Shown here in pieces: positions 17,017 to 26,634 of a stretch of 64,000 nt of DNA. Position numbers and translations under genes: made by a program. The stretch lies in assembly GCA_013299105.1 (NCBI GenBank), contig JAAFJY010000008.1, forward strand, positions 62,001 through 126,000, read 5' to 3'. Within the stretch, counting starts at the first letter, position 1. Every line of letters begins with the position of its first letter. The notes beneath the pieces are model-generated. The model had not been told where the DNA came from. It saw nothing but the letters and a program-made list of their open reading frames with translations, and searched no databases. The stretch is from Chitinophagales bacterium. Its GTDB lineage: Bacteria > Bacteroidota > Bacteroidia > Chitinophagales > Saprospiraceae.

Positions 17017-17078
17017 TATTTTAGGGCCACTCTAATCAAATTCATTGGTCCAATGGGCCTTTTAACCAAGAATTTAGT

Positions 17079-20000
17079 ATGAAAATCCTGACCCGTTTAC
17101 TTGTCCTTTTGCTGCTAATTGCAGGTAATACAGTGGCATTTGGCCAGAAAAAAGCGAGCAAATCTGTTCCTGTAACAGCAACTCCAGCCAGCACCCCTGT
17201 GGTACAAAATACCTATACTGAAAATCTTTACAACTCCATCAAGTGGCGCTCAATTGGCCCTTATCGCGGTGGTCGCTCATGTACCGTGACCGGGGTGCCA
17301 GGCAAACCCAATCTCTTTTATTTTGGCAGTGTAGGTGGCGGTGTGTGGCGCACCAAAGACGGCGGCCAAACTTGGGAAAACATCAGCGATGGTTTCTTTG
17401 GCGGTTCAATTGGTGCAGTGGCCGTTTCGGAGTACGACAACAACGTAATCTATGTAGGTGGTGGTGAAAAAACCGTGCGGGGTAACGTTTCTTTCGGCTA
17501 TGGCCTATGGCGCAGCCAAGACGCGGGCAAGACCTGGAAAAACATGGGCTTGGAAAAATCTCGCCACATTGGTCGCATCCGTATTCACCCAAAAAATCCT
17601 GATGTGGTGTATGCAGCAGTGATGGGTGACTTGTTCAAGTCGAGTGAAGAACGTGGAGTTTACCGTAGTAAAGACGGCGGCAAAACCTGGGAACGCATTC
17701 TCTTCGCCAATGCCGATGCAGGTGCAGTGGACCTGATCATGGATCCAGGCAACCCCCGTATTTTGTATGCCAGTACCTGGCGAGTACGCCGCACCCCTTA
17801 CAGCCTCGATAGTGGTGGTGAAGGCTCGACCCTATGGAAAAGCACCGACGGTGGCGATACCTGGGTAAACCTAATGGACAAAAAAGGTTTGCCCAAAGGC
17901 CCACATGGCATCATTGGTATTGCTGTTTCGCCCATAAACACCGAACGCGTTTGGGCTTTGATCGAAGCCGCCGAAGGTGGCATTTATCGCTCCGAAGATG
18001 GCGGCATGACCTGGCGTAAAATCAACGAAGACCGTGCCTTGCGCCAAAGAGCCTGGTACTACACCCGTATCTATGCCGACACCAAGGACGAAAACACCGT
18101 TTATGTGATGAACGTAAGCTACCACAAGTCAACCGATGGTGGCCGTACTTTTGCTTCATCCAATGCCCCTCATGGTGACCACCATGACCTGTGGATCGCA
18201 CCCGAAGACAATCAAAGGATGATCATTGCTGACGATGGCGGGGCCCAGGTTTCATTTGATGGCGGAGCAAACTGGAGCACTTACTACAATCAACCTACAG
18301 CCCAATATTATCGCGTAACGACCGATAATGCATTCCCATACCGCATTTATGGCGCTCAACAAGACAATTCTACAGTGAGAATCCAGCATCGCAGCGAGGG
18401 CGCAAGCATCGGCGAGCGCCAATGGGAAGAATCAGCAGGCGGTGAAAGTGCACACCTGGCCGTAGATCCGCTCGACAACGATGTGGTATACGGCGGCAGC
18501 TACGGCGGCTACCTGACCCGCGTCAACCACCGCACCAAGCAAGAGCAATCTATCGATGTATGGCCCGACAACATCATGGGAGCTGGCGTAGAAGCCATGA
18601 AGTACCGTTTTCAGTGGAATTTCCCGATTTTCTTCTCACCCCACGATCCCAAGAAACTGTATGTTGCTTCGCAGCATTTGCACACCACGATGGATGGTGG
18701 CGCTTCCTGGAATACCATCAGCCCGGACTTGACCCGCAACGACAAGGCCAAGCAAAAATCATCGGGTGGCCCGATTACCCAAGACAACACTGGCGTAGAA
18801 TATTACTGCACCATTTTTGCCGCTTGTGAGTCTCCCTACGAAAAAGACCTGCTCTGGACGGGTTCTGACGATGGTTTGATCCAGGTGTCTCGTGATGGCG
18901 GCAAAAACTGGACCAATGTAACCCCTGCTGGCATGCCCGAATTCAGCATGATCAACAGTGTCGAACCTGATCCTTTTACCAAAGGTGGTTTGTACGTAGC
19001 CGCTACCCGCTACAAATTAGGCGACTACACACCTTATATATATTACACCAAGGATTACGGCAAAACCTGGACCAAAATCACCAATGGCATCGCTGCGGAG
19101 CATTTCACCCGCGTATGCCGGGCCGATCCCAAGCGCCAAGGCTTGTTGTATGCAGGTACCGAAACCGGTATGTACATCTCCTTCGACAATGGTGCCAACT
19201 GGCAAGCCTTCCAATTGAACTTGCCCATCGTGCCCATCACCGACCTGACGATCAAAAACGACAACCTGATCGCTGCTACCCAAGGCCGTAGCTTTTGGTT
19301 GATCGACGACATCACGCCATTGCACCAGCTCAGTACGCAAATTGCCAGCAGTAACTTCCACTTGTTCCGCCCCATTGCTTCTTATCGCATGGATGGCGGC
19401 GGTGGTTTCCGTGGAGGAGCATCCAAAACCGAAGGGGCCAATCACCCTGGCGGTGTCACTTTCCACTACTACCTGAAAAACAAACCAGCCGATTCGGTAG
19501 AAGTGAAGCTGAGCATCATGGAAATGGGCGGCAAGCTGATCAAGGAATATTCGACCAAGGCCAAGGAAGAAAACCAAAAAATACCCGAACTCAAAGCAGG
19601 TGGCAATACCTTCAACTGGAACATACGCTACCCCGATGCAACCCGCTTCGAAGGTATGATCCTGTGGGCTGGCGGCACAGTTGGGCCAAAGGCAGTGCCT
19701 GGCAAATACAAAGCCAAACTGCAAGTGGGCAAGGAAACCCAGGAAATTGAGTTTGAAATCCTCAAAGACCCGCGCAGTGAGTCTTCATTGGCGGACTTAC
19801 AAGAGCAATTTGACTTTTTGACCGGCATTCGCGACAAAGTGAGCGAAGCCCACCAAACCATTCTGGACATCCGCACCATCAAGCGCCAGTTGAATCACTT
19901 CAAGGAACTGTGGAAAGACAGTCCTGAAATGAAGCCCTTGATCGACAAAGCCAACGAAATCGAAAAAGAAATTTCCAAGATCGAAAACGAGCTGTACCAG

Positions 20001-20267
20001 ACCAAAAACCGCAGTGGTCAAGACCCGCTCAACTTCCCGATCAAATTAAGTAACAAACTGGCTTACGTGGGCTCAGTGAGTGGTGGTGGCGATTTCAAAC
20101 CTACCAAACAAGCCAAGGAAGTGAAGGATGACATGACGCAAAAAATCAACTCTGAACTGGGCAAATTTGAACAAGTCAAAAGCACCCTTTTACCTGAGTT
20201 CAACAAGCAAGTACGGGAAAAAGGCATGGACGCGATCATGATGAAAGAGGCCAAACCTAAGAGCTGA
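17079..20267 (+). CDS. Secreted BNR/VPS10-type beta-propeller protein
   Basis: A 1062-residue protein with a signal peptide (MKILTRLLVLLLLIAG, cleavage after FGQ). Many Asp-box (BNR) motifs are seen, for example TKDGGQTWEN, SQDAGKTWKN, SKDGGKTWER, STDGGDTWVN, SEDGGMTWRK, SRDGGKNWTN and TKDYGKTWTK; these build a sortilin/VPS10-like beta-propeller from about residue 45 to 740. The last 300 residues hold an Ig-like segment and a helical, charged region (about 900-1000). Proteins of this kind are common in Bacteroidota and often labelled glycosyl hydrolase, without shown activity. No T9SS tail is evident. Confidence 0.85.
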   Translation: MKILTRLLVLLLLIAGNTVAFGQKKASKSVPVTATPASTPVVQNTYTENLYNSIKWRSIGPYRGGRSCTVTGVPGKPNLFYFGSVGGGVWRTKDGGQTWENISDGFFGGSIGAVAVSEYDNNVIYVGGGEKTVRGNVSFGYGLWRSQDAGKTWKNMGLEKSRHIGRIRIHPKNPDVVYAAVMGDLFKSSEERGVYRSKDGGKTWERILFANADAGAVDLIMDPGNPRILYASTWRVRRTPYSLDSGGEGSTLWKSTDGGDTWVNLMDKKGLPKGPHGIIGIAVSPINTERVWALIEAAEGGIYRSEDGGMTWRKINEDRALRQRAWYYTRIYADTKDENTVYVMNVSYHKSTDGGRTFASSNAPHGDHHDLWIAPEDNQRMIIADDGGAQVSFDGGANWSTYYNQPTAQYYRVTTDNAFPYRIYGAQQDNSTVRIQHRSEGASIGERQWEESAGGESAHLAVDPLDNDVVYGGSYGGYLTRVNHRTKQEQSIDVWPDNIMGAGVEAMKYRFQWNFPIFFSPHDPKKLYVASQHLHTTMDGGASWNTISPDLTRNDKAKQKSSGGPITQDNTGVEYYCTIFAACESPYEKDLLWTGSDDGLIQVSRDGGKNWTNVTPAGMPEFSMINSVEPDPFTKGGLYVAATRYKLGDYTPYIYYTKDYGKTWTKITNGIAAEHFTRVCRADPKRQGLLYAGTETGMYISFDNGANWQAFQLNLPIVPITDLTIKNDNLIAATQGRSFWLIDDITPLHQLSTQIASSNFHLFRPIASYRMDGGGGFRGGASKTEGANHPGGVTFHYYLKNKPADSVEVKLSIMEMGGKLIKEYSTKAKEENQKIPELKAGGNTFNWNIRYPDATRFEGMILWAGGTVGPKAVPGKYKAKLQVGKETQEIEFEILKDPRSESSLADLQEQFDFLTGIRDKVSEAHQTILDIRTIKRQLNHFKELWKDSPEMKPLIDKANEIEKEISKIENELYQTKNRSGQDPLNFPIKLSNKLAYVGSVSGGGDFKPTKQAKEVKDDMTQKINSELGKFEQVKSTLLPEFNKQVREKGMDAIMMKEAKPKS

Positions 20268-20286
20268 TTTTAGTAGAGAAGTGGAG

Positions 20287-20341
20287 AAGTTGAGGGGTTG
20301 AGAAGTAGGAACTGGAGTCCTGCTTTTCAACCCCTCAACTT
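20287..20341. terminator. Hairpin between the BNR protein and glmM
   Basis: AAGTTGAGGGGTTGA (20287-20301) is the exact reverse complement of TCAACCCCTCAACTT (20327-20341). It lies 20 bp behind the stop codon of the BNR protein gene and ahead of the glmM promoter. It belongs to the same GTTGAnnnGTTGAAAAG-like hairpin family as at 739 and 45482. Confidence 0.6.
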
Positions 20342-20363
20342 TTCAACCTGTAAACTAAATTGC

Positions 20364-20371
20364 TATCTTCG
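20364..20371 (+). promoter_or_regulatory. Candidate -7 box for glmM
   Basis: TATCTTCG followed by CCCC, 21 bp before the ATG at 20392. The same 12-base string TATCTTCGCCCC occurs ahead of the methyltransferase at 41146. Confidence 0.45.
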
Positions 20372-20391
20372 CCCCGCAAAAAAGACAAACC

Positions 20392-21765
20392 ATGCCATTG
20401 ATCAAATCCATTTCCGGCATTCGCGGTACCATTGGAGGAAAAGCGGGCGAAAACCTCAGTCCTGAAGACATTGTTTCCTGTGCAGCGGGACTAGGCACTT
20501 GGTTGTTGCAAGGTAATAACCCTGCTAAAATCGTGATTGGTCGCGACGCCCGGGTTTCGGGCCCAATGGTATCAAGCTTGGTGATCAATACGCTTGTTGG
20601 CCTCGGAATTGAGGTCGTTGACCTAGGTTTGTCTACCACTCCAACAGTTGAAATGGCGGTAGTTGCTGAGCGTGCTGGTGCAGGTATCATCATTACCGCA
20701 AGTCACAATCCTGGTGAATGGAATGCTTTGAAGTTTTTGAACGAAAAAGGTGAATTCATCTCCGCTGCTGATGGTGCCAGGATTTTGGAAATCATCGCAA
20801 GTGGCGAGATAGTTTACGCGCCAGTTGAGAAACTGGGCCAGGTCACAACTAATTCCATCGCTTTGGAGCAGCACCTTGAAGCTGTTTGTGCTTTGGAAAA
20901 AGTGAAACTGGAGGCCACCCGTGAGCGCAAATTCAAAATTGTAGTCGATCCGGTCAATTCCAGCGGTGCCATTGCGGTTCCTGCTTTGTTGGCGCAATTG
21001 GGTTGCGAGTGCATCCTGATCAATGGCGAACCCAATGGCCACTTTGCCCACAACCCTGAGCCGCTACCCGAGCACTTAAAAGACCTCTCAGTCGCAGTGG
21101 TAAAACATGGGGCTGACTTGGGTATTTCCGTAGACCCCGATGTAGATCGCCTGGCCCTGATTTGCGAAGATGGCAGTCCCTTTGGTGAAGAATACACTTT
21201 GGTAGCCATTGCGGATTTTTACCTCCAGCATGGCGTCGGCAACACCGTTTCTAACCTGTCTTCTTCACGCGCCCTGCGCGATGTGACCCATAAATACGGC
21301 GGCGAGTACCATGCAGCAGCGGTAGGTGAAGTAAATGTGGTGGAAAAAATGAAAGCGGTAAACGCAGTGATGGGTGGCGAAGGCAATGGTGGCATCATCG
21401 TACCAGAACTGCACTATGGCCGCGATGCTTTGGCAGGCATCGCTTTGTTTTTGTCGGCCTTGTCAACATTCGGCGGCAAAGCCTCCGCGCTAAGGGCCAA
21501 ATTGCCACATTACGAAATGGTCAAGGACAAAATCGTATTGAGTCCTGATTTGGACGTAGACGCTATTTTGGTGGCATTGGAGAGAAAATACCAACACGAG
21601 GAACACAGCAGCATCGATGGCCTGAAAATCGACTTCCCCGATGCCTGGGTTCACCTGCGTAAGTCCAACACCGAGCCCATTATTCGCATTTACGCCGAGG
21701 CTCCCACCCTCGCACGGGCGCAAGAGTTGGCGAAGAAAATGCACGAAGACGTGAAGAGTGTCTGA
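20392..21765 (+). CDS. glmM: Phosphoglucosamine mutase / phosphohexomutase
   Basis: A 457-residue alpha-D-phosphohexomutase. The phosphoserine loop is TASHNPGEWN (S104), the Mg2+ site is DPDVDR (D248, D250, D252), the sugar-binding loop GGEGNGG is present, and the C-terminal phosphate-binding loop is RKSNTEPIIRIYAEA. It should convert glucosamine 6-phosphate to glucosamine 1-phosphate for peptidoglycan and LPS precursors; activity on mannose or glucose phosphates is also possible in this family. The start fits the usual N-terminus (IKSISGIRGTIGG). Confidence 0.9.
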   Translation: MPLIKSISGIRGTIGGKAGENLSPEDIVSCAAGLGTWLLQGNNPAKIVIGRDARVSGPMVSSLVINTLVGLGIEVVDLGLSTTPTVEMAVVAERAGAGIIITASHNPGEWNALKFLNEKGEFISAADGARILEIIASGEIVYAPVEKLGQVTTNSIALEQHLEAVCALEKVKLEATRERKFKIVVDPVNSSGAIAVPALLAQLGCECILINGEPNGHFAHNPEPLPEHLKDLSVAVVKHGADLGISVDPDVDRLALICEDGSPFGEEYTLVAIADFYLQHGVGNTVSNLSSSRALRDVTHKYGGEYHAAAVGEVNVVEKMKAVNAVMGGEGNGGIIVPELHYGRDALAGIALFLSALSTFGGKASALRAKLPHYEMVKDKIVLSPDLDVDAILVALERKYQHEEHSSIDGLKIDFPDAWVHLRKSNTEPIIRIYAEAPTLARAQELAKKMHEDVKSV

Positions 21766-21886
21766 TTTTCGGGAATATCCTCTCTCCTTAGGGGGTCACC
21801 TTTGTCCTCATCATACTTTGATCGTGCATAGATGGTCAACAGAAAAACAGTCTTAAACCTTCAAAAAACAAAGCCCCAATAACAGC

Positions 21887-23320
21887 TTATCTACGCTCTC
21901 GCTCCCTCTCCGCAATTTTCTCCAACAGCCAGTCGCGCGAGGCAATGGTGCCCGTAGCTTGCACCTCCTTCTTCAGCTCTTCAACCGCCTTGCGGCTGCC
22001 TGGTGGCAGGCTCATGAGCTTTTTAGTGTACTTGATCAGGTTTTTGAAGTTGATTTTGCGGTTTTCAGGGATTTCGGTGTTGCGATTGAGGTATACGCGC
22101 ATACTTTCTAAAAGAGCGAGCAACGGTTCCTGCTCGTCCATTTCGTAATAAGTTACCAGTAAAAAGTTCTTGGAGTTGATGTTGAAAGTGTAATCGGCGT
22201 ACTCCACCGATTGTAGGGTTTGGAGTACTTTGTGGTATTTTTTTTGGTAAAAATAAAGCTGTGCGATGCTAAAAGAATACACGTTTTCCTGCACATCAGC
22301 CGGAAGTTTAGATTTAAAATCTTGGATAAACTGCTCGATATAAGCAAAGTCGCCAGAGCGCAAGCCTACGGTGACTACGTTTCTAAAAACCTGCGATTCC
22401 AAAGCTCCGTCTTTGAGCACCAAGTCTTTTTCCAACATTTCTTTGAACAACTGTAAGTATTCCTTTGAAAAATGACTACCGCCTCGGTTGAGCTGCGAGA
22501 TGCAATAGTTTTGTGCACCATCGTAAAAACTCTTTGCTTCTTCTTTGTCGAACAAAGCAGAGTACTCTTTTACCAATTCTTTAAATCGCTCGTAATGTTT
22601 CAGTTCGTCTGGAAATTCAGACATTTTTAATATTTGTAAATATATAGCGATCAAAGGAGTAGACATGAAATCTTCTCGCTCTGCAATACTAAGTACTTCA
22701 TTGACCAAGTTGATATCGTATTCCCCTTTAGCTAATCTTTTCTTGGAGGAAACGCTGCACATGATCCGTAATTTTTCACCTAGGTAAAAAACGTCGAGGT
22801 TGTGACTGATTTTTTCCAGGTTGGTTTTTTCAGTTTTGGTTTGCTCCAAGGAATCGAGGTATTTTTCAAAATTGGATTCCACCAAGTATTGCCCATGAAA
22901 AAACTGAGAATCGCGATAGGGGTTTCTTTCGGGTAATTGGTCTACGTTTCTGACCACTGACTTGTGCAAAGCGTTGAGTTTCTTTTTGCGCAAAGACTGA
23001 ATGAGGTAAGCTTGACGGCCAGCCAAATCGTTCTCAAAAGCTTGCTGTACCAAAAACTCTTCGACCAACTTCAACAAATCCGAGTAATATTTTCTCATTC
23101 TCACGTCATCGTAAGGCATGTTCAGTCCCAAACTTTTCCACACTTTGTCCTTTTCATAAACTTGACCGGAATTTCGGTTGATGTCGTCCAGAATCAACTC
23201 ATTTAGGTCGTTGATTACTTCATCCCGATTGAAGTATGGAGATTGAATGAACTTGCGTAAGCGATTCTGTTCAATCTTACTAAACTGCGACAAAATTTTG
23301 TATACCTTGGTGTCTTGCAT
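21887..23320 (-). CDS. Hypothetical helical protein
   Basis: A 477-residue protein. I chose the ATG at 23320 (MQDTKVYKIL) because the upstream codons look unlike the rest. The N-terminal segment LRKFIQSPYFNRDE, followed by predicted alpha-helices with many Leu, Tyr and Lys residues, suggests a TPR-like helical repeat scaffold. It has no signal peptide or membrane segment and is probably cytoplasmic. I have seen similar openings in large Bacteroidota proteins of unknown function but cannot name a family. It stands alone on the minus strand between glmM and the dockerin protein. Confidence 0.75.
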   Translation of the reverse strand: MQDTKVYKILSQFSKIEQNRLRKFIQSPYFNRDEVINDLNELILDDINRNSGQVYEKDKVWKSLGLNMPYDDVRMRKYYSDLLKLVEEFLVQQAFENDLAGRQAYLIQSLRKKKLNALHKSVVRNVDQLPERNPYRDSQFFHGQYLVESNFEKYLDSLEQTKTEKTNLEKISHNLDVFYLGEKLRIMCSVSSKKRLAKGEYDINLVNEVLSIAEREDFMSTPLIAIYLQILKMSEFPDELKHYERFKELVKEYSALFDKEEAKSFYDGAQNYCISQLNRGGSHFSKEYLQLFKEMLEKDLVLKDGALESQVFRNVVTVGLRSGDFAYIEQFIQDFKSKLPADVQENVYSFSIAQLYFYQKKYHKVLQTLQSVEYADYTFNINSKNFLLVTYYEMDEQEPLLALLESMRVYLNRNTEIPENRKINFKNLIKYTKKLMSLPPGSRKAVEELKKEVQATGTIASRDWLLEKIAERERERR

Positions 23321-23572
23321 CGTTTTTTGATTCTTCCTTGTAACCAGGGAAAAAATATTTTGCCGCACAAGCTGCATAAGTCGCGAAACTAGCCTTGATT
23401 CACGGCGATGTTTTCTTCACAAGAACGCTTCAATTCACGCCTCAATTCTTTGACATTCAATTTTTTACCCCAAAATACCCCCAATAAGGTATTCACAAAG
23501 CTACGTAAAAAATGGGAATAATAAAATGTGTACTTTTTCTCCAAAAGATTAGCATAAAACCCAAGGAGCATG

Positions 23573-23580
23573 TATCTTAG
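23573..23580 (+). promoter_or_regulatory. Candidate -7 box for the dockerin protein
   Basis: TATCTTAG, one base off the consensus, 52 bp ahead of the ATG at 23633. The surrounding 312-bp gap (23321-23632) holds only a weak minus-strand frame, which I did not accept as a gene. Confidence 0.3.
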
Positions 23581-23632
23581 CGCCAAATATTGCCCCAGCG
23601 TTTTCTAGCAATGATGAAAAATCCACGAAACC

Positions 23633-26188
23633 ATGAATGTATTTTTACCAAAAACTGTTTTTAGCTTACTAGCCGGAGTGCTTTTGCTGCTCTTGGTGCC
23701 GGTAACGCTGGGGGCGCAAACCAAGACCTTCAGGGAACTGGATGTTGTCAAGGACACCCGCGGCAAGTTCTTTTTTCAGGGCCTCAGCTCTCCAGGAAAA
23801 GTAATTTCGCAGGCCAAAAACGGTACTGCTGTTCTCGATGAAAGCCTCACAGTTCCAGCTGACAAAGGTTCTCTATTCACCATTATTTATACACCTAAAG
23901 CTGGATTCATCGGAAGAGATACTTTCGCTTACAACGTCAGAACCTGCATTGGCGGTAGTGATTGTTACCAAGAAGTTTTCGTTGCTGTTACTGTTCGTTT
24001 GTCAAAAGTAGATGCCATTGATGATTTGTATTACATGCCTTCCAACGGCGCATCCATCTCGCTCAATGTATTGGGCAATGACAAATCTGACGTAGGGGGA
24101 TTGAAGCTCATGGGTATCGCAGCCACTAACAATGGTACAGCCAGTTTCACCGAAGGTTCTCCAAATGTCGATTTCAAAGCAGCACCAGGATTTTCTGGTA
24201 TTTCCAAGTTGATTTATACCGTTTGCGACAAAACTGGCGCTTGCGACCAAGGTTCGGTTAGTATTTTCGTGGATCGTCAAGACCGTAGCAAGCCTGATAC
24301 TTTTCGGGTTTTTACGGTAAAGAATGACCTTTTGGACGTTTTGATCCCAGCCGTTTACACGCTGGTTGAACAGCCTTTGAATGGCTTATTTGACAACAAA
24401 ACGGATGTTCCAACCTATCGTCCAAACAACAATTTCAGCGGCAAGGACTTTCTGATCTTTCAGGATGGAAGTGCTAAAATCGTATTGGAGGTTACGGTTC
24501 TTGACCGGGTACGCAACAAGTACGCCTTCAATGACCGTGGTGACGTCTTACCAGGCAAAAGCATTGAGATTGACGTATTGAAAAATGATTCCTACGGTTA
24601 TGGTGCAGGTTGTATCAGTGTTGCACAGGCCAAATTCGGCCGCATCACATATGACGAACGCAACAAGGGTATTGTCAGCTATCGCGCGCCAAATGGGTTC
24701 ATTGGTGTGGACGAGTTTACCTACACCTCCTACCCTCCCGGCTGTGGGGGCGCGCCTGAAGTTGCCAAAGTATTGGTTTATGTAAGCAATTATGAGCCCG
24801 CTGCGCCAAAATTTGTAATGAATACACCAAAGGCTACACCATTGGTTATCTCATACAATGCTCCGGTCAGTGATTTCCAGTTCCGGGTGCAAAAGCAAAG
24901 CCTCAAAGGGAAAGTTGTCTATTTGCAAGGTCCTGTCGACAGCATGATCCTGGGCCAGCGCGTTCAAGGGCACAATTTGCTGCTTTATATCCCAAGCAAC
25001 ACGGCGAGCGGTACTGATGAGTTTGAAGTTTCATACTGTACTGCTGGTGAAAGTGCGAATTGCAAAAATCGCCGCACCGTAAAAATTGAAGTCAATATCC
25101 TGAATATCTCCAATCCAAACGGTGGGCCATCCTGTTTCGCTGATTGCGTTTGGGCAGGCGACATGAACCGTGATGGCATCGTTAGCTTAGGAGATTTGCT
25201 GTCACTTGGACAAACCCTAGGTGAGATTGGCCCTAAGCGCAGCCAAGTCGATGCCAACCAGTGGTATGGGCAGTCTGCGGCGAAGTGGGGCAATCCTTAT
25301 TACAGTGGTCCTGATCTGGAGAATATGGACAGTGATGGCGATGGTTTTATCACCGCCGCTGATACTACTGCCATTGGAAAGTTCTATGGAAAAACCAAAG
25401 CCATCATTCCTACACAATTGCCCTACAACCTTTATGATGTACGCATCAAAGGAGACACTGAAGTAGAGCCAGGAGGCACTTTCAACTTCGAGTTGGTAAT
25501 GGGAGACAGCAAAACTCCAGTGATTGATTTCTATGGCATGGTGATGAATGTACCTTATAATAAGGATTTCTTCAAAAGTTTTGACATTATCTTTGATGAC
25601 CAAAGCTGGTTGGCCTACAACTCCGCAGTGGTATCAATGACCAAAAGCAATCCGGGTGCTGTCGAAGCCGCACTGACCAGGGTAAACCGCAAGCCAGTCA
25701 GCGGTCGTGGTCGCATCGCACGTGGCAAAGGTATTGTGGTCGATATCATTGATGGCGTAGGAGCTACTGATCAGCAAGGCCCCTCCTACATCGAATTCCC
25801 AGGCGGCACCGCCATCGGCATTGGCCCTAATGGCGAACAATTTGGCATCACCATAGCGCCTTATCAAATACAGATCAAGCGCAAAGAAGATACCAATAAG
25901 CCTTACAATGGGATCAATGGCCGTCCCTTAGCCCAGCAAAAGCGAAATCCAATTGCTCGCATTTATCCCAATCCTGCGATCAATACCATCAGAATTGACT
26001 TTAAAACTGATCAGGATATTCAGCGCCTCCAAATTTTCAACGCGATGGGTAGTATGTTGCAAGAAATTGTTGGCAACGGCAACCCGTACGCCGAAATCAA
26101 CGTAAGCGATTGGAACAATGGCATTTACTTTGTAAAGGCTTATACGAAAAATGGCGTAGTTGGGGAAAAATTTGAAGTTCTAAAATAA
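23633..26188 (+). CDS. Secreted multidomain protein with Ig/cadherin-like repeats, dockerin and T9SS sorting tail
   Basis: An 851-residue protein with a signal peptide (cleavage after TLGAQ). Repeats resembling bacterial Ig-like/cadherin-tandem domains (Big_9 type) fill residues 35-480: VLGNDKSD and VLKNDSYG mark two of them and FIGRDTFAYNV and FIGVDEFTYTS are typical. Two dockerin-type Ca-binding segments follow: GDMNRDGIVSLGDLL (about 506) and MDSDGDGFITAADTT (about 565). The last 70 residues (IYPNPAINTIRIDF to GIYFVKAYTKNG) are a T9SS type A sorting domain. So it should be exported across the outer membrane and attached to or released from the surface, where the dockerin could bind a cohesin partner, if one exists in this genome. 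Confidence 0.85.
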   Translation: MNVFLPKTVFSLLAGVLLLLLVPVTLGAQTKTFRELDVVKDTRGKFFFQGLSSPGKVISQAKNGTAVLDESLTVPADKGSLFTIIYTPKAGFIGRDTFAYNVRTCIGGSDCYQEVFVAVTVRLSKVDAIDDLYYMPSNGASISLNVLGNDKSDVGGLKLMGIAATNNGTASFTEGSPNVDFKAAPGFSGISKLIYTVCDKTGACDQGSVSIFVDRQDRSKPDTFRVFTVKNDLLDVLIPAVYTLVEQPLNGLFDNKTDVPTYRPNNNFSGKDFLIFQDGSAKIVLEVTVLDRVRNKYAFNDRGDVLPGKSIEIDVLKNDSYGYGAGCISVAQAKFGRITYDERNKGIVSYRAPNGFIGVDEFTYTSYPPGCGGAPEVAKVLVYVSNYEPAAPKFVMNTPKATPLVISYNAPVSDFQFRVQKQSLKGKVVYLQGPVDSMILGQRVQGHNLLLYIPSNTASGTDEFEVSYCTAGESANCKNRRTVKIEVNILNISNPNGGPSCFADCVWAGDMNRDGIVSLGDLLSLGQTLGEIGPKRSQVDANQWYGQSAAKWGNPYYSGPDLENMDSDGDGFITAADTTAIGKFYGKTKAIIPTQLPYNLYDVRIKGDTEVEPGGTFNFELVMGDSKTPVIDFYGMVMNVPYNKDFFKSFDIIFDDQSWLAYNSAVVSMTKSNPGAVEAALTRVNRKPVSGRGRIARGKGIVVDIIDGVGATDQQGPSYIEFPGGTAIGIGPNGEQFGITIAPYQIQIKRKEDTNKPYNGINGRPLAQQKRNPIARIYPNPAINTIRIDFKTDQDIQRLQIFNAMGSMLQEIVGNGNPYAEINVSDWNNGIYFVKAYTKNGVVGEKFEVLK

Positions 26189-26324
26189 TATTTTCCCAAA
26201 TACGTACTAATATTTGAAAGGTATGCGTTAAATTTGTACTCCGCTGCACTATCGACGTGTACCTTTCAAACCGCCTCAGTTAAAAAGATTTTTTTTCGTG
26301 GAATTATTATCATTGCTAGTGACG

Positions 26325-26355
26325 AGCCGTACAATTTGATGTACGGCTTTTTTTA
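26325..26355 (+). terminator. Intrinsic terminator after the dockerin protein
   Basis: AGCCGTAC pairs with GTACGGCT around an 8-nt loop and is followed by a run of T. The remaining part of the 446-bp gap 26189-26634 shows only a candidate promoter at 26508 and no gene. Confidence 0.8.
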
Positions 26356-26507
26356 TTTTGTGTTTTTTAGAGATCTTCCAATGGTAAAATGGCGTGTGGC
26401 TTCGCCTACAAAATTTTCATACTTCTGAGCTTCAGGTAAATAGTCGCTTTTCTGCTTGCTTTTACCGACAAGAAAGATCTGTATCTATTTTTATCTCACA
26501 TTATTGC

Positions 26508-26515
26508 TATTTTTG
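26508..26515 (+). promoter_or_regulatory. Candidate -7 box upstream of the E1 fusion
   Basis: TATTTTTG within TGCTATTTTTGACC; the same 14 bases recur ahead of msrB at 40343. It lies 119 bp ahead of the ATG at 26635, implying a long leader. Confidence 0.4.
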
Positions 26516-26634
26516 ACCCGCAAATCCCCATGAACCATAGGCACGTAATCGTGTTCTATGCCAGGTCTCAAAACATATCGGGCCCGGAATTATTTCCAGG
26601 TTACCGTTTCCACTAACCAGACGCATCAAGATCG

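Noticed and set aside
16808-17078. A tRNA or small RNA in the gap behind the PDZ gene
   Set aside because: No T-loop-like GTTCRA or acceptor pairing seen; only a terminator hairpin is clear.
23389-23586. A 65-codon minus-strand frame ahead of the dockerin gene
   Set aside because: No recognisable domain; it covers the candidate promoter of the plus-strand gene and lies in an AT-rich gap.
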